From Prauserella rugosa (lineage in GTDB: Bacteria > Actinomycetota > Actinomycetes > Mycobacteriales > Pseudonocardiaceae), in assembly GCF_000719975.1 (NCBI RefSeq), contig NZ_JOIJ01000003.1:62001-126000 (forward strand): a DNA stretch of 64,000 nucleotides, given 5' to 3'. Positions 46,300 through 53,806 of this stretch are shown piece after piece. How positions within the stretch are numbered: position 1 is the stretch's first letter; the number at the start of each line of letters is the position of its first letter. Made by a program: the position numbers and the translations under genes. A model generated the notes under the pieces. That model did not search any database. It was not told where the DNA came from and worked only from the letters and a program-made list of their open reading frames with translations.

Positions 46300-46934
46300 C
46301 GCCCACCGCCCGTGTCCGGGCTACGCGGGGCCCTGGGCTTGCGTGGGGATCGCGCGCGCGATCCCCTGGATTCGTTCGCTTCGGATTCGTTCGCCTTGGC
46401 ATCGCCCGCCTTGGATTCGTTCGCCTCGGCCTCGTTCGCCTTGGCATCGCCCGCCTTGGAGGAACTCGCCCTGGACGAACTCGTCTTCCTGGAGCGGCCC
46501 GAGGAGCCGGATGCGTCGTCGGCGTCTTCCCCCACCTCGTCGGCGCTGTTGTCGGTGCCCTCGTCGGTGCCGTTGTCGGTGCCCTCGTTGGTGCTGTCGT
46601 CGGAGCCGGAGGTGTCGGCTCGCCGGCCACGGATGCTGTTGGCACGCTCGGTCAGGTTGTCGCCCAGCGAATCGATCCCCTCGCTGGCCGCCGTGACTGC
46701 CGCCGTTCTGGCCGCGCTGAGCAGGCGATCCCGGAACGCACCGGTGAGCTGGCCGGCTCCCGACGAGAGCGACTCGCCCTGGTCCGAAGCGTGCTCGTCT
46801 CGTTCCTGACCCTGACCCGCGAGGTGGCGGCCCAGCAGTACACCACCGGCCACGAGCGCGAGTTTCATGGGGCGGCCGCGACCGAGCGTGTAGCCGGCCG
46901 CCACCGCCAGGAACGTCCGGGGTGCTCGCTTCAT
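46296..46934 (-). CDS. Membrane-associated acidic protein, GvpQ-like
   Basis: A 212-aa protein. Residues 1-40 are hydrophobic with glycines (FLAVAAGYTLGRGRPMKLAL), one or two membrane helices; a helical region (LLSAARTAAVTAASEGIDSLGDNLTERANSI) follows. From about residue 105 the sequence is very low complexity (Asp, Glu, Thr, Asn, Ser, Ala, Lys) with repeated NES/KAGDAKAN motifs and a basic C-terminus. The first 100 residues resemble proteins found next to SRPBCC proteins in actinomycete gas-vesicle loci. The ATG has a GCAGGAGG Shine-Dalgarno. It is divergent from the 11-mer repeat gene. Confidence 0.68.
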   Translation of the reverse strand: MKRAPRTFLAVAAGYTLGRGRPMKLALVAGGVLLGRHLAGQGQERDEHASDQGESLSSGAGQLTGAFRDRLLSAARTAAVTAASEGIDSLGDNLTERANSIRGRRADTSGSDDSTNEGTDNGTDEGTDNSADEVGEDADDASGSSGRSRKTSSSRASSSKAGDAKANEAEANESKAGDAKANESEANESRGSRARSPRKPRAPRSPDTGGGR

Positions 46935-47109
46935 GGCCAACCTCCTGCTGAGCGATGAGACAGACCTACCCTTGCCCGCAGGCGTCCAATCGCGATCGTG
47001 CTTCCGAAAATCCTTGCCGGGAAAGCACTTCGTGTGGGCGCGTTTCGTCGGAGCGCCATGCGCCGAACCTCGTGAGACGGCGAACGATGACTCGAGGAAC
47101 GACACGCAC

Positions 47110-48090
47110 ATGGCCGAGCACGAGAATCCCGAAGTGTCCGAAGCCAGGACCGACGACGAGCACGACGACCTCGATGAGCACGTGCCCGGTGCGGGCCTTC
47201 CTGCCGCGGCGAGCCAGGAACATCCGGACGTCTACCTCGACGTCCCGCAGGTGAAGGTCGACGAGATCAGCCTCGAGGTCGAGAACCTGCGCGCCAAGGT
47301 GTCCTTGCAGGCCGAGGTGCTGGATCTGCTCAAACTCAACGTCGGCGTCGACGCCGAACTCGGCCGGGTCGCGCTGCGGATCACCGGTGTCGAGGCAGAG
47401 GCCCAGCTGACCGTCCGCCTGGACAACGTGGCGGCGATACTGGACCGGGTTCTGACGACCATCGACCGCAACCCGCAGATCCTCGAACAACTCACCCGCG
47501 GCGTGGGCAGGGCGGCCGAGGAAGTCGGCCAAGGTGCGGGATCCGCGGTGCACCACATCGGTGAAGGCGCGGGCGGTGCCGTGGAGGACGTCGGAGCGGG
47601 CGCCGGGGACGCGGTTCGCGAGGTTGGTTCCGGAGCCGGGGGTGCCGTTCGCGACGTGGGCGAAGGCGCGGGCGGCGCGGTTCGCGACGTGGGGGAAGGC
47701 GCCGGCGGTGCCGTTCGCGACGTCGGGGAAGGCGCCGGCGGCGCGGTTCGCGACGTGGGTGAGGGCGCGGGCTCGGGGATCGAGGAACTCGGTTCCGACG
47801 CGGGCGAGGCCGTGGAGAACGTCGGTTCCGACGCGGGTGAGACCGCCACTCAGGTGGGCCGGGGCGCACGCGCCGTCGTCGACGAGGGTGGCGATGACGG
47901 TGGCGATGCCGGCAACGGCAGCGGAGACGGCGACGACGCCGGCAACGACAGCGACAGCGACGGCAGCGACGGGGAGGACGCCCCGGCGGATCGGCGCGAG
48001 CCGGAAGAGCCCGCGCGTGGACGCCGCCGCACACAGCGCACACCCTCGACACGTTCCCGGCCGACACGTCCCAGAAGGAGAACCGAATGA
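47110..48090 (+). CDS. 11-residue-repeat amphipathic protein
   Basis: A 326-aa protein with three parts. Residues about 35-130 form a conserved amphiphilic domain (VDEISLEVENLRAKVSLQAEVLDLLKLNVGVDAELG). Residues 131-251 are eleven tandem 11-residue units of consensus GAGGAVRDVGE. The C-terminus is Asp/Gly-rich, then Arg-rich. Eleven-residue periodicity is typical of amphipathic helices in LEA-type, apolipoprotein-like and lipid-droplet proteins, so membrane or granule surface binding is a fair hypothesis. No signal peptide. The ATG has AGGAA 11 nt upstream, a rather long spacing. It overlaps the next gene (ATGA). Confidence 0.75.
   Translation: MAEHENPEVSEARTDDEHDDLDEHVPGAGLPAAASQEHPDVYLDVPQVKVDEISLEVENLRAKVSLQAEVLDLLKLNVGVDAELGRVALRITGVEAEAQLTVRLDNVAAILDRVLTTIDRNPQILEQLTRGVGRAAEEVGQGAGSAVHHIGEGAGGAVEDVGAGAGDAVREVGSGAGGAVRDVGEGAGGAVRDVGEGAGGAVRDVGEGAGGAVRDVGEGAGSGIEELGSDAGEAVENVGSDAGETATQVGRGARAVVDEGGDDGGDAGNGSGDGDDAGNDSDSDGSDGEDAPADRREPEEPARGRRRTQRTPSTRSRPTRPRRRTE
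47500..47862. repeat. 33-bp coding tandem repeats, eleven copies
   Basis: Eleven in-frame 33-bp units encode the 11-residue repeats of the gene at 47110. The four central units (47632-47763) give identical peptides and differ by only a few silent bases, so that part expanded recently. Confidence 0.93.
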
Positions 48091-48326
48091 ACGCCCGCCG
48101 GAGGGCCGATGTGACCGTGCACGCCAGCGTCCGCGCCCGGGAGATCACCTTTCTCGAACAGCCCGAGACCCGTATCTCGATCACCGGGGACGCCGACGAA
48201 CCGACGTCCACCTCGGTGACGCACCGCACCGGGCTTCCGAAGCCGGTACGGGCCCACACCCGTTATCTCGACATCCACGTCGACCACACCACGGCCGCCG
48301 ACGTGCACGATCCCGGGGACGCCTGA
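48087..48326 (+). CDS. Small conserved hypothetical protein
   Basis: A 79-aa protein, mostly beta-strand by appearance, with a THRTGLPKPVRAHTRYLDIHV segment followed by an acidic tail. It overlaps the 11-mer repeat gene (ATGA) and has an AGAAGGAG Shine-Dalgarno, so it is cotranslated and probably works with it. I do not recognise a named domain. Confidence 0.72.
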   Translation: MNARRRADVTVHASVRAREITFLEQPETRISITGDADEPTSTSVTHRTGLPKPVRAHTRYLDIHVDHTTAADVHDPGDA

Positions 48327-48366
48327 CCTGCCCTGTCGCGCCACGTGCGGCGTGGGGGCGCCACTG

Positions 48367-50145
48367 TCACCGGGAACCGTCCGCGATCACCGCGCGATTG
48401 CACTCCACGGCCCGCGCGATGTCCACTTTGAACACGCGGCGGTCGTAGGTGAGCAGTCCGTTCACCTCGTTCTCGACGTCGGTGGTCTGGGTGTAGACGG
48501 CGGCCGACAGGCCGAGATCACGGACGACGGTGCGGAGTTCGGCGCTGACCTCGACGTAGCGGCGGGTGAGTTCGTCGTGGTCGGCCGTCATCTCGTAGGC
48601 GATGGGATCGCCGGGCCAGGTGTGCCCGTCGACGACGAGGCCGAGGCCGCCGTACTCGCCGTCGGCGGTGGCGCGGTGGTCGGTGGCGAGCGGGCGCCCG
48701 GGACCGACGTAGGTGTGGTCGTCGTAGATGTGGCCCGCTCCGGTGTCGGGATGGGAGTGGCAGCAGTTCACGCCGCTGTCGGCGACGACGAGGCGGGCCG
48801 GGTCGGCGGCCATGAGGGCCGTGGTGATGCGTTCGGTGTCGTATTCGCCCCAGCCCTCGTTGAACGGGGTCCAGACGACGAGTGAGGTCACCGAGCGCAG
48901 GGCGGCGACCATCTCCCCCAGTTCGGTTTCGAAGCGTTCGCGCGCCGTGGCGACCGGCGGCGCCTGTGGCCCGGGCGGGTTGTCGAGCACGACGGGCAGG
49001 GACGGCATGTCCTGCCAGACGAGCAGTCCGATGCGGTCGGCCCAGTGGTACCAGCGGGCCGGTTCGACCTTGACGTGTTTGCGGACGGTGTTGAACCCGT
49101 AGGCCTTGGTCTGCTCGAGGTCGAACCGGAGCGCCTCGTCGGTGGGCGCGGTGTAGATCCCGTCGGGCCAGTACCCCTGGTCCAGTGGGCCGTGCAGGAA
49201 CGTCACGGACCCGTTGAGGGTGATCCGCGGCCTGCCGTGGGCGTCGGGGGCGAGACCGATCGTGCGCAGGCCGCCGTAGCTGCGCACCTCGTCCACGACC
49301 TCGCCGTCGCCGTCACGCACCCGCACGGCGATGTCGTAGAGGTGCGGATCGTCGGGGCTCCAGTGGCGCGGTTCGGCGACGTCCACACGGACGCGTTCGC
49401 CCGGAGCCGCGGTGACGGTCGTGTCCGCGACGGTGTACTCGACGGTGAGCCCGGTGGGGTGCGTGGCGTACAGCTCCGCGGTCAGGTCGAAGCCCGCGAG
49501 GTCGGAGGTCACGTCGAGGTGCCGCACCCCGGACGTGGGGACCGCCTCGAGCCACACCGTCTGCCAGATGCCGGATGCGCCGGTGTAGAGAATCCCCTCG
49601 GGGTGGTTGGCCTGTTTGCCGACCGGGAAGGTGCCGCTGTTGCCGGTGTCCTCGGCACGCACGAGCACCTCCTGCTCCCCCGTCTCGCGCAGCACGCCGG
49701 TGATGTCGACGCCGAACGGCGTGTATCCCCCTTCGTGCCGGGCGACGAGCTGGTGGTTCACCCACACCGTGGCGATCTGGTCGACCGCGCCGAAGTGCAG
49801 CACGACGCGTCCGTCCCGCCAGTCGCCGGGCACGTCGAAGGTGCGCCGATACCACATGAGCTCGACACGGCGGCCGATTCCCGAGAGCGCGGACTCCGGC
49901 GGGAACGGCACGACGATCCGCTCACGGCGGGCGGTGGGCGGGTCGTCACCGGCCGAGGCGAGGCTCGTGAACTCCCATCGGCCGTTGAGCGAGCACCAGC
50001 GGTCCCCGCGGGTGAGCTGGGGCCGGGGATGTTCGGGCAGCGGATCGTCGGAGTCGACCCGATCGGTCCACGGCGTCGTCAGGGTGACCGCCGGGGTGTC
50101 GGCCGACGGTTCGTTCTCGGGCTCCGCGACATGTTCGGCACTCAT
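48367..50145 (-). CDS. Glycoside hydrolase family 2 protein
   Basis: A 592-aa GH2 enzyme (beta-galactosidase, beta-glucuronidase or beta-mannosidase type). The sugar-binding domain is at about residues 45-200 (LNGRWEFT, VVLHFGAVDQIATVWVNH), the immunoglobulin-like domain at about 205-290, and a TIM barrel with the acid/base Glu in WTPFNEGWGEYD near residue 425 and a nucleophile candidate Glu in DGEYGGLG near 500. No signal peptide, so it is cytoplasmic and acts on imported glycosides. Substrate is unknown. The ATG at 50145 is chosen; an upstream ATG at 50217 adds no homology. It is opposite in strand to its neighbours. Confidence 0.85.
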   Translation of the reverse strand: MSAEHVAEPENEPSADTPAVTLTTPWTDRVDSDDPLPEHPRPQLTRGDRWCSLNGRWEFTSLASAGDDPPTARRERIVVPFPPESALSGIGRRVELMWYRRTFDVPGDWRDGRVVLHFGAVDQIATVWVNHQLVARHEGGYTPFGVDITGVLRETGEQEVLVRAEDTGNSGTFPVGKQANHPEGILYTGASGIWQTVWLEAVPTSGVRHLDVTSDLAGFDLTAELYATHPTGLTVEYTVADTTVTAAPGERVRVDVAEPRHWSPDDPHLYDIAVRVRDGDGEVVDEVRSYGGLRTIGLAPDAHGRPRITLNGSVTFLHGPLDQGYWPDGIYTAPTDEALRFDLEQTKAYGFNTVRKHVKVEPARWYHWADRIGLLVWQDMPSLPVVLDNPPGPQAPPVATARERFETELGEMVAALRSVTSLVVWTPFNEGWGEYDTERITTALMAADPARLVVADSGVNCCHSHPDTGAGHIYDDHTYVGPGRPLATDHRATADGEYGGLGLVVDGHTWPGDPIAYEMTADHDELTRRYVEVSAELRTVVRDLGLSAAVYTQTTDVENEVNGLLTYDRRVFKVDIARAVECNRAVIADGSR

Positions 50146-50293
50146 CGACGCCGATCGTTCCAGACCGCCCGCGATGCGGTCTCCTCCTCGCGCAACGTGG
50201 CTGGGTCGCTCGAACAACGCTGCTGGGTCGCTCGCGTCTCACCCGCGGGCGGTCCCGGCTCCACGGAATGCGACTCGCGAGTAACCTCCAACC

Positions 50294-51556
50294 ATGCGCG
50301 TGCTGATGCTCTCGTGGGAGTACCCGCCGGTCGTGGTCGGCGGCCTGGCCAGGCATGTCCACGCCCTGGCCCGCCACCTGGTGGCCGCAGGGCACGACGT
50401 GACCGTGCTGTGCCGGCACGTCGCGGGCACCGACGCCGAGACCCACCCGACCTCCCACGACGTGGTCGAGGGCGTGCGCATCGTGCGCGTGGCCGAGGAC
50501 CCGCTGCACGTCACCTTCGAACGCGACCTGGTCGCCTGGACACTGTCGATGGGCCATGCGATGACCCGCGCGGGCTATGCCCTGCTGGCCGAGTGGCGAC
50601 CCGACGTCGTGCACGCGCACGACTGGCTGGTCACCAACCCCGGGGTCGCGCTCGCCGACGCCGCGGGTGTGCCACTGGTCGGCACCATCCACGCCACCGA
50701 GGCCGGGCGGCACTCCGGATGGCTGTCGCATCCACTGAACCAGCAGGTGCACTCCGTGGAATGGTGGCTGGCGAACCGCGCCGACGCCCTCATCACCTGC
50801 AGCCAGGCCATGCGCAGCGAGGTGGCTCAGCTGTTCGACGTCGACGCCGACGCGATCAGCGTGATCCACAACGGCATCGAGGAGCGCAGCTGGCAGGTCT
50901 CCGACGAGGAGATCACGACGGCACGCGACAGGCACAGTCCGAACGGCGGGCCCCTGCTGTTGTACTTCGGCAGGCTGGAATGGGAGAAGGGGGTCCAGGA
51001 CCTGCTGGACGCCCTGCCCGAGGTGCGGGCCCGCCACGAAGGCACCCGCCTGGTCGTCGCGGGCGTCGGCAGGCACCACGACGAGCTCGTGGCGCAGGCA
51101 CACCAGCTCGACCTCGACGACCAGGTCGACTTCGTCGGTCACCTGCCCGACCGCACGTTGCGCGCAGTGCTCGCCGCCGCCGACGCGGTGGTTCTCCCCA
51201 GCCGGTACGAACCCTTCGGGATCGTCGCGCTCGAGGCCGCGGCGGCACGCAGGCCGCTCGTGGCCTCGACCGCGGGCGGACTCGGCGAGGTGGTGCTCGA
51301 CGGCGAGACGGGACTGGCGTTCGCCCCCGGCGACGTACCCGCGATCACCAGGGCCGTGGACACCGTGCTGGCCGACACCGAGGCGGCCGAACGGCGGGCA
51401 CTGGCCGCGCAGTCCCGATTGGCCGCGGACTTCGACTGGGCCCGGATCGCCGACAGCACCGCGGACGTCTACCGCCGCACCACGCCGCGCGGACCGCAGG
51501 AGTTCAGCCGTCCCAAGATCCCCACGGGCAACGTCTTCGACCTCGAGCAGAGCTGA
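50294..51556 (+). CDS. GT4 alpha-1,4-glucosyltransferase (Rv3032-like)
   Basis: A 420-aa GT-B fold glycosyltransferase. It opens MRVLMLSWEYPPVVVGGLARHVHAL, has HAHDWLV and IHATEAGRHSGW in the acceptor domain, and the donor-site EPFGIVALEAAAARRPLVAS motif near residue 300. It closely resembles mycobacterial Rv3032 in memory, which elongates the glucan of methylglucose lipopolysaccharide. TAACCT ends 6 nt before the ATG with no Shine-Dalgarno, so it is probably leaderless. Confidence 0.88.
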   Translation: MRVLMLSWEYPPVVVGGLARHVHALARHLVAAGHDVTVLCRHVAGTDAETHPTSHDVVEGVRIVRVAEDPLHVTFERDLVAWTLSMGHAMTRAGYALLAEWRPDVVHAHDWLVTNPGVALADAAGVPLVGTIHATEAGRHSGWLSHPLNQQVHSVEWWLANRADALITCSQAMRSEVAQLFDVDADAISVIHNGIEERSWQVSDEEITTARDRHSPNGGPLLLYFGRLEWEKGVQDLLDALPEVRARHEGTRLVVAGVGRHHDELVAQAHQLDLDDQVDFVGHLPDRTLRAVLAAADAVVLPSRYEPFGIVALEAAAARRPLVASTAGGLGEVVLDGETGLAFAPGDVPAITRAVDTVLADTEAAERRALAAQSRLAADFDWARIADSTADVYRRTTPRGPQEFSRPKIPTGNVFDLEQS

Positions 51557-51567
51557 GGCTCCGGGCC

Positions 51568-51608
51568 GTCCGTCGTGCGGGGACACCCACGGTCCCTGCA
51601 CGACGGAC
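51568..51608. terminator. Bidirectional terminator, GT4 and protease
   Basis: GTCCGTCGTGCGGGGAC (51568-51584) pairs with 51592-51608 over 17 bp with one mismatch and a 7-nt loop. It lies 12 nt after the GT4 stop and 36 nt after the protease stop on the other strand. Confidence 0.85.
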
Positions 51609-51643
51609 CGGCCGCGCAGCAGGCGATCCGGTTCTGCCCGCGA

Positions 51644-52444
51644 TCAGTTCAGCTGCTGGGAGATCTCGTCGGCGTAGGTGCCGACGCGGGCGTAGACGCC
51701 CGGGGTGTTGGGCCGCGCGCAGCCCTCGCCCCACGACACGACGCCGGCGAGCACGCCGTCGACCACCAGCGGCCCACCGGAGTCGCCCTGGCAGGCGTCG
51801 ACGCCGCCCTCGGGCAGGCCTGCGCAGACCATGCTCGTGGCGTCGTAGTCACCGCCGTAGGCCGACGAGCAGTCCTCGTCGGAGGAGACCGGGACGGTGC
51901 CCTGCAGCAGGGTGTCCGAGGCCGAACCGCCCTCGGACGTGGTGCCCCAGCCCGCCACGGTCGCGTCGCTTCCCGGGCTGTAGACCGGCGCGTCGGTGCC
52001 CGAGGCCAGGTCGATCGTCTCGGCACCCGACACCGGCGACGACAGGGTCAGCACGGCGACGTCGGCGCCCGAGGTCACCGAGCTGTAGTCGGGGTGCACC
52101 CAGATGTCGCTGACGGGGGTCTCGGTGCCCTCGTCGGTGGTGAGGTCGGTGCGGCCGGTCACGGCCACGACGTCGGACGGGTCCTGGCCGTCGGCGCAGT
52201 GCGCCGCGGTGAGGACCTTGTCCTCGGCGATGAGCGAGCCGCCGCAGAACTGGAAGCCCGTCGAGTCGGTGAGCGCCACCGCGTACGGGAACTCGGAGAT
52301 GTCGGCCGGCGAGCCGCCGACGACGTTCGGCGTCACGCCGCCGGTCTCGTCCGCGTTCGCCATCGAGATCGAGCCGAGGCCGAGCGCGAGGGCAGCCACA
52401 CCCACACCCGCGGTGCGGGCCACCTTGCGTGCGGTTCGAGCCAT
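51644..52444 (-). CDS. Secreted trypsin-like serine protease (S1)
   Basis: A 266-aa S1 protease. The signal peptide is about residues 1-31 (basic ARTARKVAR, then a hydrophobic stretch ending near ANA); a short propeptide ends at VVGG (residues 41-44), the new N-terminus after activation. The triad is His82 (TAAHC), Asp128 (DVAVLTL) and Ser222 (GDSGGP). Asp216 six residues before Ser222 is the S1-pocket Asp, so it should cut after Lys or Arg. Six cysteines suggest three disulfides. The ATG has a GGAGGTAC Shine-Dalgarno. Three direct repeats lie just upstream. Confidence 0.93.
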   Translation of the reverse strand: MARTARKVARTAGVGVAALALGLGSISMANADETGGVTPNVVGGSPADISEFPYAVALTDSTGFQFCGGSLIAEDKVLTAAHCADGQDPSDVVAVTGRTDLTTDEGTETPVSDIWVHPDYSSVTSGADVAVLTLSSPVSGAETIDLASGTDAPVYSPGSDATVAGWGTTSEGGSASDTLLQGTVPVSSDEDCSSAYGGDYDATSMVCAGLPEGGVDACQGDSGGPLVVDGVLAGVVSWGEGCARPNTPGVYARVGTYADEISQQLN

Positions 52445-52825
52445 GGGATGTACCTCCATCTGGGAAGTCAGGTGAAAGTCAGGTGGGAAAGTCACTGACC
52501 GCACGCCCATAGCAACGCAAAACTTCGGCACCGACAAGCGACGTTAGTACTGGCAACACCAGGGGATTGCATTCGGCGGCCGGATGTGCATCACGCCGGA
52601 TCTCGTCCCGAATCAGCAGGTCGATGGGCTGGCAACGAGGCACGCCGAAAGGAGGTGCCCGGCCCCGGAACCGGTACGAAAGGGATCACGTGCGCCGCCG
52701 GGCCACGCCGCGAACGGCCCGTTCACACCACGCCGAAAGCATGTCCGAACCGGACACGGCACCACTGCGCCGGCACGGCAGCACGGCAGCACGATCAGCA
52801 CCGCGCAGGCGCGTCCGGGTTCGGC
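52445..52825. other. 381-bp gap, protease promoter region
   Basis: No convincing gene. Contents: three AAGTCAGGTG-type direct repeats near the protease start; a TGTCCG-AAC-CGGACA inverted repeat at 52742-52756; and the decamer CACGCCGAAA twice (near 52640 and 52730). A short plus-strand open frame here has no coding character. The protease promoter must lie within this gap; the DUF5313 gene ends at its far side. Confidence 0.55.
52465..52497 (-). promoter_or_regulatory. Direct repeats in the protease 5' region
   Basis: AAGTCAGGTG occurs at 52465-52474 and again at 52476-52485, with a weaker third copy AAGTCACTG at 52489-52497. The spacing is about one helical turn. They lie 20-55 bp upstream of the protease ATG, next to the Shine-Dalgarno, and look like regulator half-sites. 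Confidence 0.45.
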
Positions 52826-53224
52826 TCAGGACCGGTAGATGGCCTCGTAGTCGGCCCACGCCTGCGCGTCGGCCTCCTTCTCCTTCTCCTGGCGGATGGC
52901 GCGTGCCTGGCCGTACTCGAAACCGTGCTTGGCGACCCGCAGCTCGACGCTCTCGTCGCCGTAGGCCTGCGAGTAGAAGACACCGACGAGGATCGCCATC
53001 AGCGACAGCGACAGCCGCAGCCCCAGTGGTCCCGGCAGGAGCAACCAGACCGACGCGAGGGGCAGGACGTACACGCAGTTGCGGGCGGCCAGCCGCCACC
53101 GCCACCCTCGCGCGGTCGCATCCTTGAGCACCCACGGGGCGAGATGCTGCGGCAACCGGCCGCCGACCGAGTAGCGAAGCCACTGAAGGGGATTGGGCCG
53201 AACCTGTTCGCCGCGCCGGGTCAT
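52826..53224 (-). CDS. DUF5313 membrane protein
   Basis: A 132-aa protein with two hydrophobic segments (about residues 50-67 and 69-85) and a charged C-terminal helix. The RPNPLQWLRYSVGGRLPQHLAPWVLKDAT opening is the actinobacterial DUF5313 pattern; function is unknown. TAGCCT ends 7 nt before the ATG at 53224, with no Shine-Dalgarno, and overlaps an operator-like palindrome shared with the divergent MarR gene. Confidence 0.78.
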   Translation of the reverse strand: MTRRGEQVRPNPLQWLRYSVGGRLPQHLAPWVLKDATARGWRWRLAARNCVYVLPLASVWLLLPGPLGLRLSLSLMAILVGVFYSQAYGDESVELRVAKHGFEYGQARAIRQEKEKEADAQAWADYEAIYRS

Positions 53225-53234
53225 GATGCACAGG

Positions 53235-53254
53235 CTAACAGTTAGTACGCTAAC
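53235..53254. promoter_or_regulatory. MarR/OhrR operator candidate
   Basis: CTAACAGTTAGTACGCTAAC contains two overlapping palindromes: CTAAC-A-GTTAG (53235-53245) and GTTAG-TACG-CTAAC (53241-53254). It overlaps the -10 box of the DUF5313 gene and lies 87 bp upstream of the MarR gene. Position and symmetry make it a strong candidate for binding by that regulator. Confidence 0.65.
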
Positions 53255-53280
53255 GATCAGCCGGCCGATCGACACCCGAG

Positions 53281-53314
53281 GCCGATCAGCACACGAGACC
53301 GATCAGCACACGAG
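53281..53314. repeat. 17-bp tandem repeat upstream of marR
   Basis: Two near-exact 17-bp units (GCCGATCAGCACACGAG then ACCGATCAGCACACGAG), preceded by a degenerate third from about 53264. They are in the untranslated leader of the MarR-family gene. Confidence 0.8.
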
Positions 53315-53340
53315 GCCGGCCGACGGACGAGGAAGGCGCG

Positions 53341-53787
53341 ATGACCGAGATCGACCTGGGTGAGGACCCACTGGCCCTGGAACGCCAGGTGTGCTTCGCG
53401 CTGTCGGTCGCCGCGCGCAGCGTCGTGGGCGTCTATCGGCCGCTGCTCGAACCGCACGGGCTGACACATCCGCAGTACCTCGTGCTGCTCGCGCTGTGGG
53501 AGCGCTCACCGCGCTCGGTCCGCGACTTGGCCGACACCCTCTGCTCCGAGCCGGCGACGCTCTCCCCACTGCTCAAGCGCCTCGAGGCGCTCGACTACGT
53601 CACGCGGCGCCGCCGGCAGGGCGACGAGCGCACCCTGGAGGTCTCGCTGACCGCGGCGGGCGAGGCGCTGCGGGCCGAGGCGGAGAAGATCCCCTACCGC
53701 GTCGTCGAACGCCTGGGCATCGACGTGGCCGACCTGGAACGGCTCAACTCCGCCCTGCACCGCGTCATCGCCGCCGCGCGCGCGTGA
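53341..53787 (+). CDS. MarR family regulator, OhrR-like
   Basis: A 148-aa winged-helix regulator. The opening [42 protein letters not shown] is that of organic hydroperoxide sensors: Cys18 matches the redox Cys of OhrR, and the following YRPLLE and PQY motifs align, although the Tyr before PQY is His here. The DNA-binding wing is near residues 75-105. In OhrR oxidation of the Cys releases DNA. No ohr peroxidase gene is adjacent; the divergent gene is DUF5313. A GAGGAAGG Shine-Dalgarno precedes the ATG. Confidence 0.8.
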   Translation: MTEIDLGEDPLALERQVCFALSVAARSVVGVYRPLLEPHGLTHPQYLVLLALWERSPRSVRDLADTLCSEPATLSPLLKRLEALDYVTRRRRQGDERTLEVSLTAAGEALRAEAEKIPYRVVERLGIDVADLERLNSALHRVIAAARA

Positions 53788-53806
53788 CCACGCGGTACGG
53801 GCGCCG

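Noticed and set aside
45406..48326. A complete gas-vesicle cluster
   Set aside because: No gvpA, gvpF/L, gvpN, gvpK or gvpO-like gene is visible in the window; only associated families are present.
49045..52113. A 1022-residue plus-strand open frame
   Set aside because: It is antisense to the GH2 gene, then out of frame through GT4 and antisense to the protease; composition is Arg/Pro-rich shadow peptide.
52584..52838. An 84-residue plus-strand ORF
   Set aside because: Arg/Pro/His-rich, overlaps the DUF5313 gene end, and has no plausible coding pattern.
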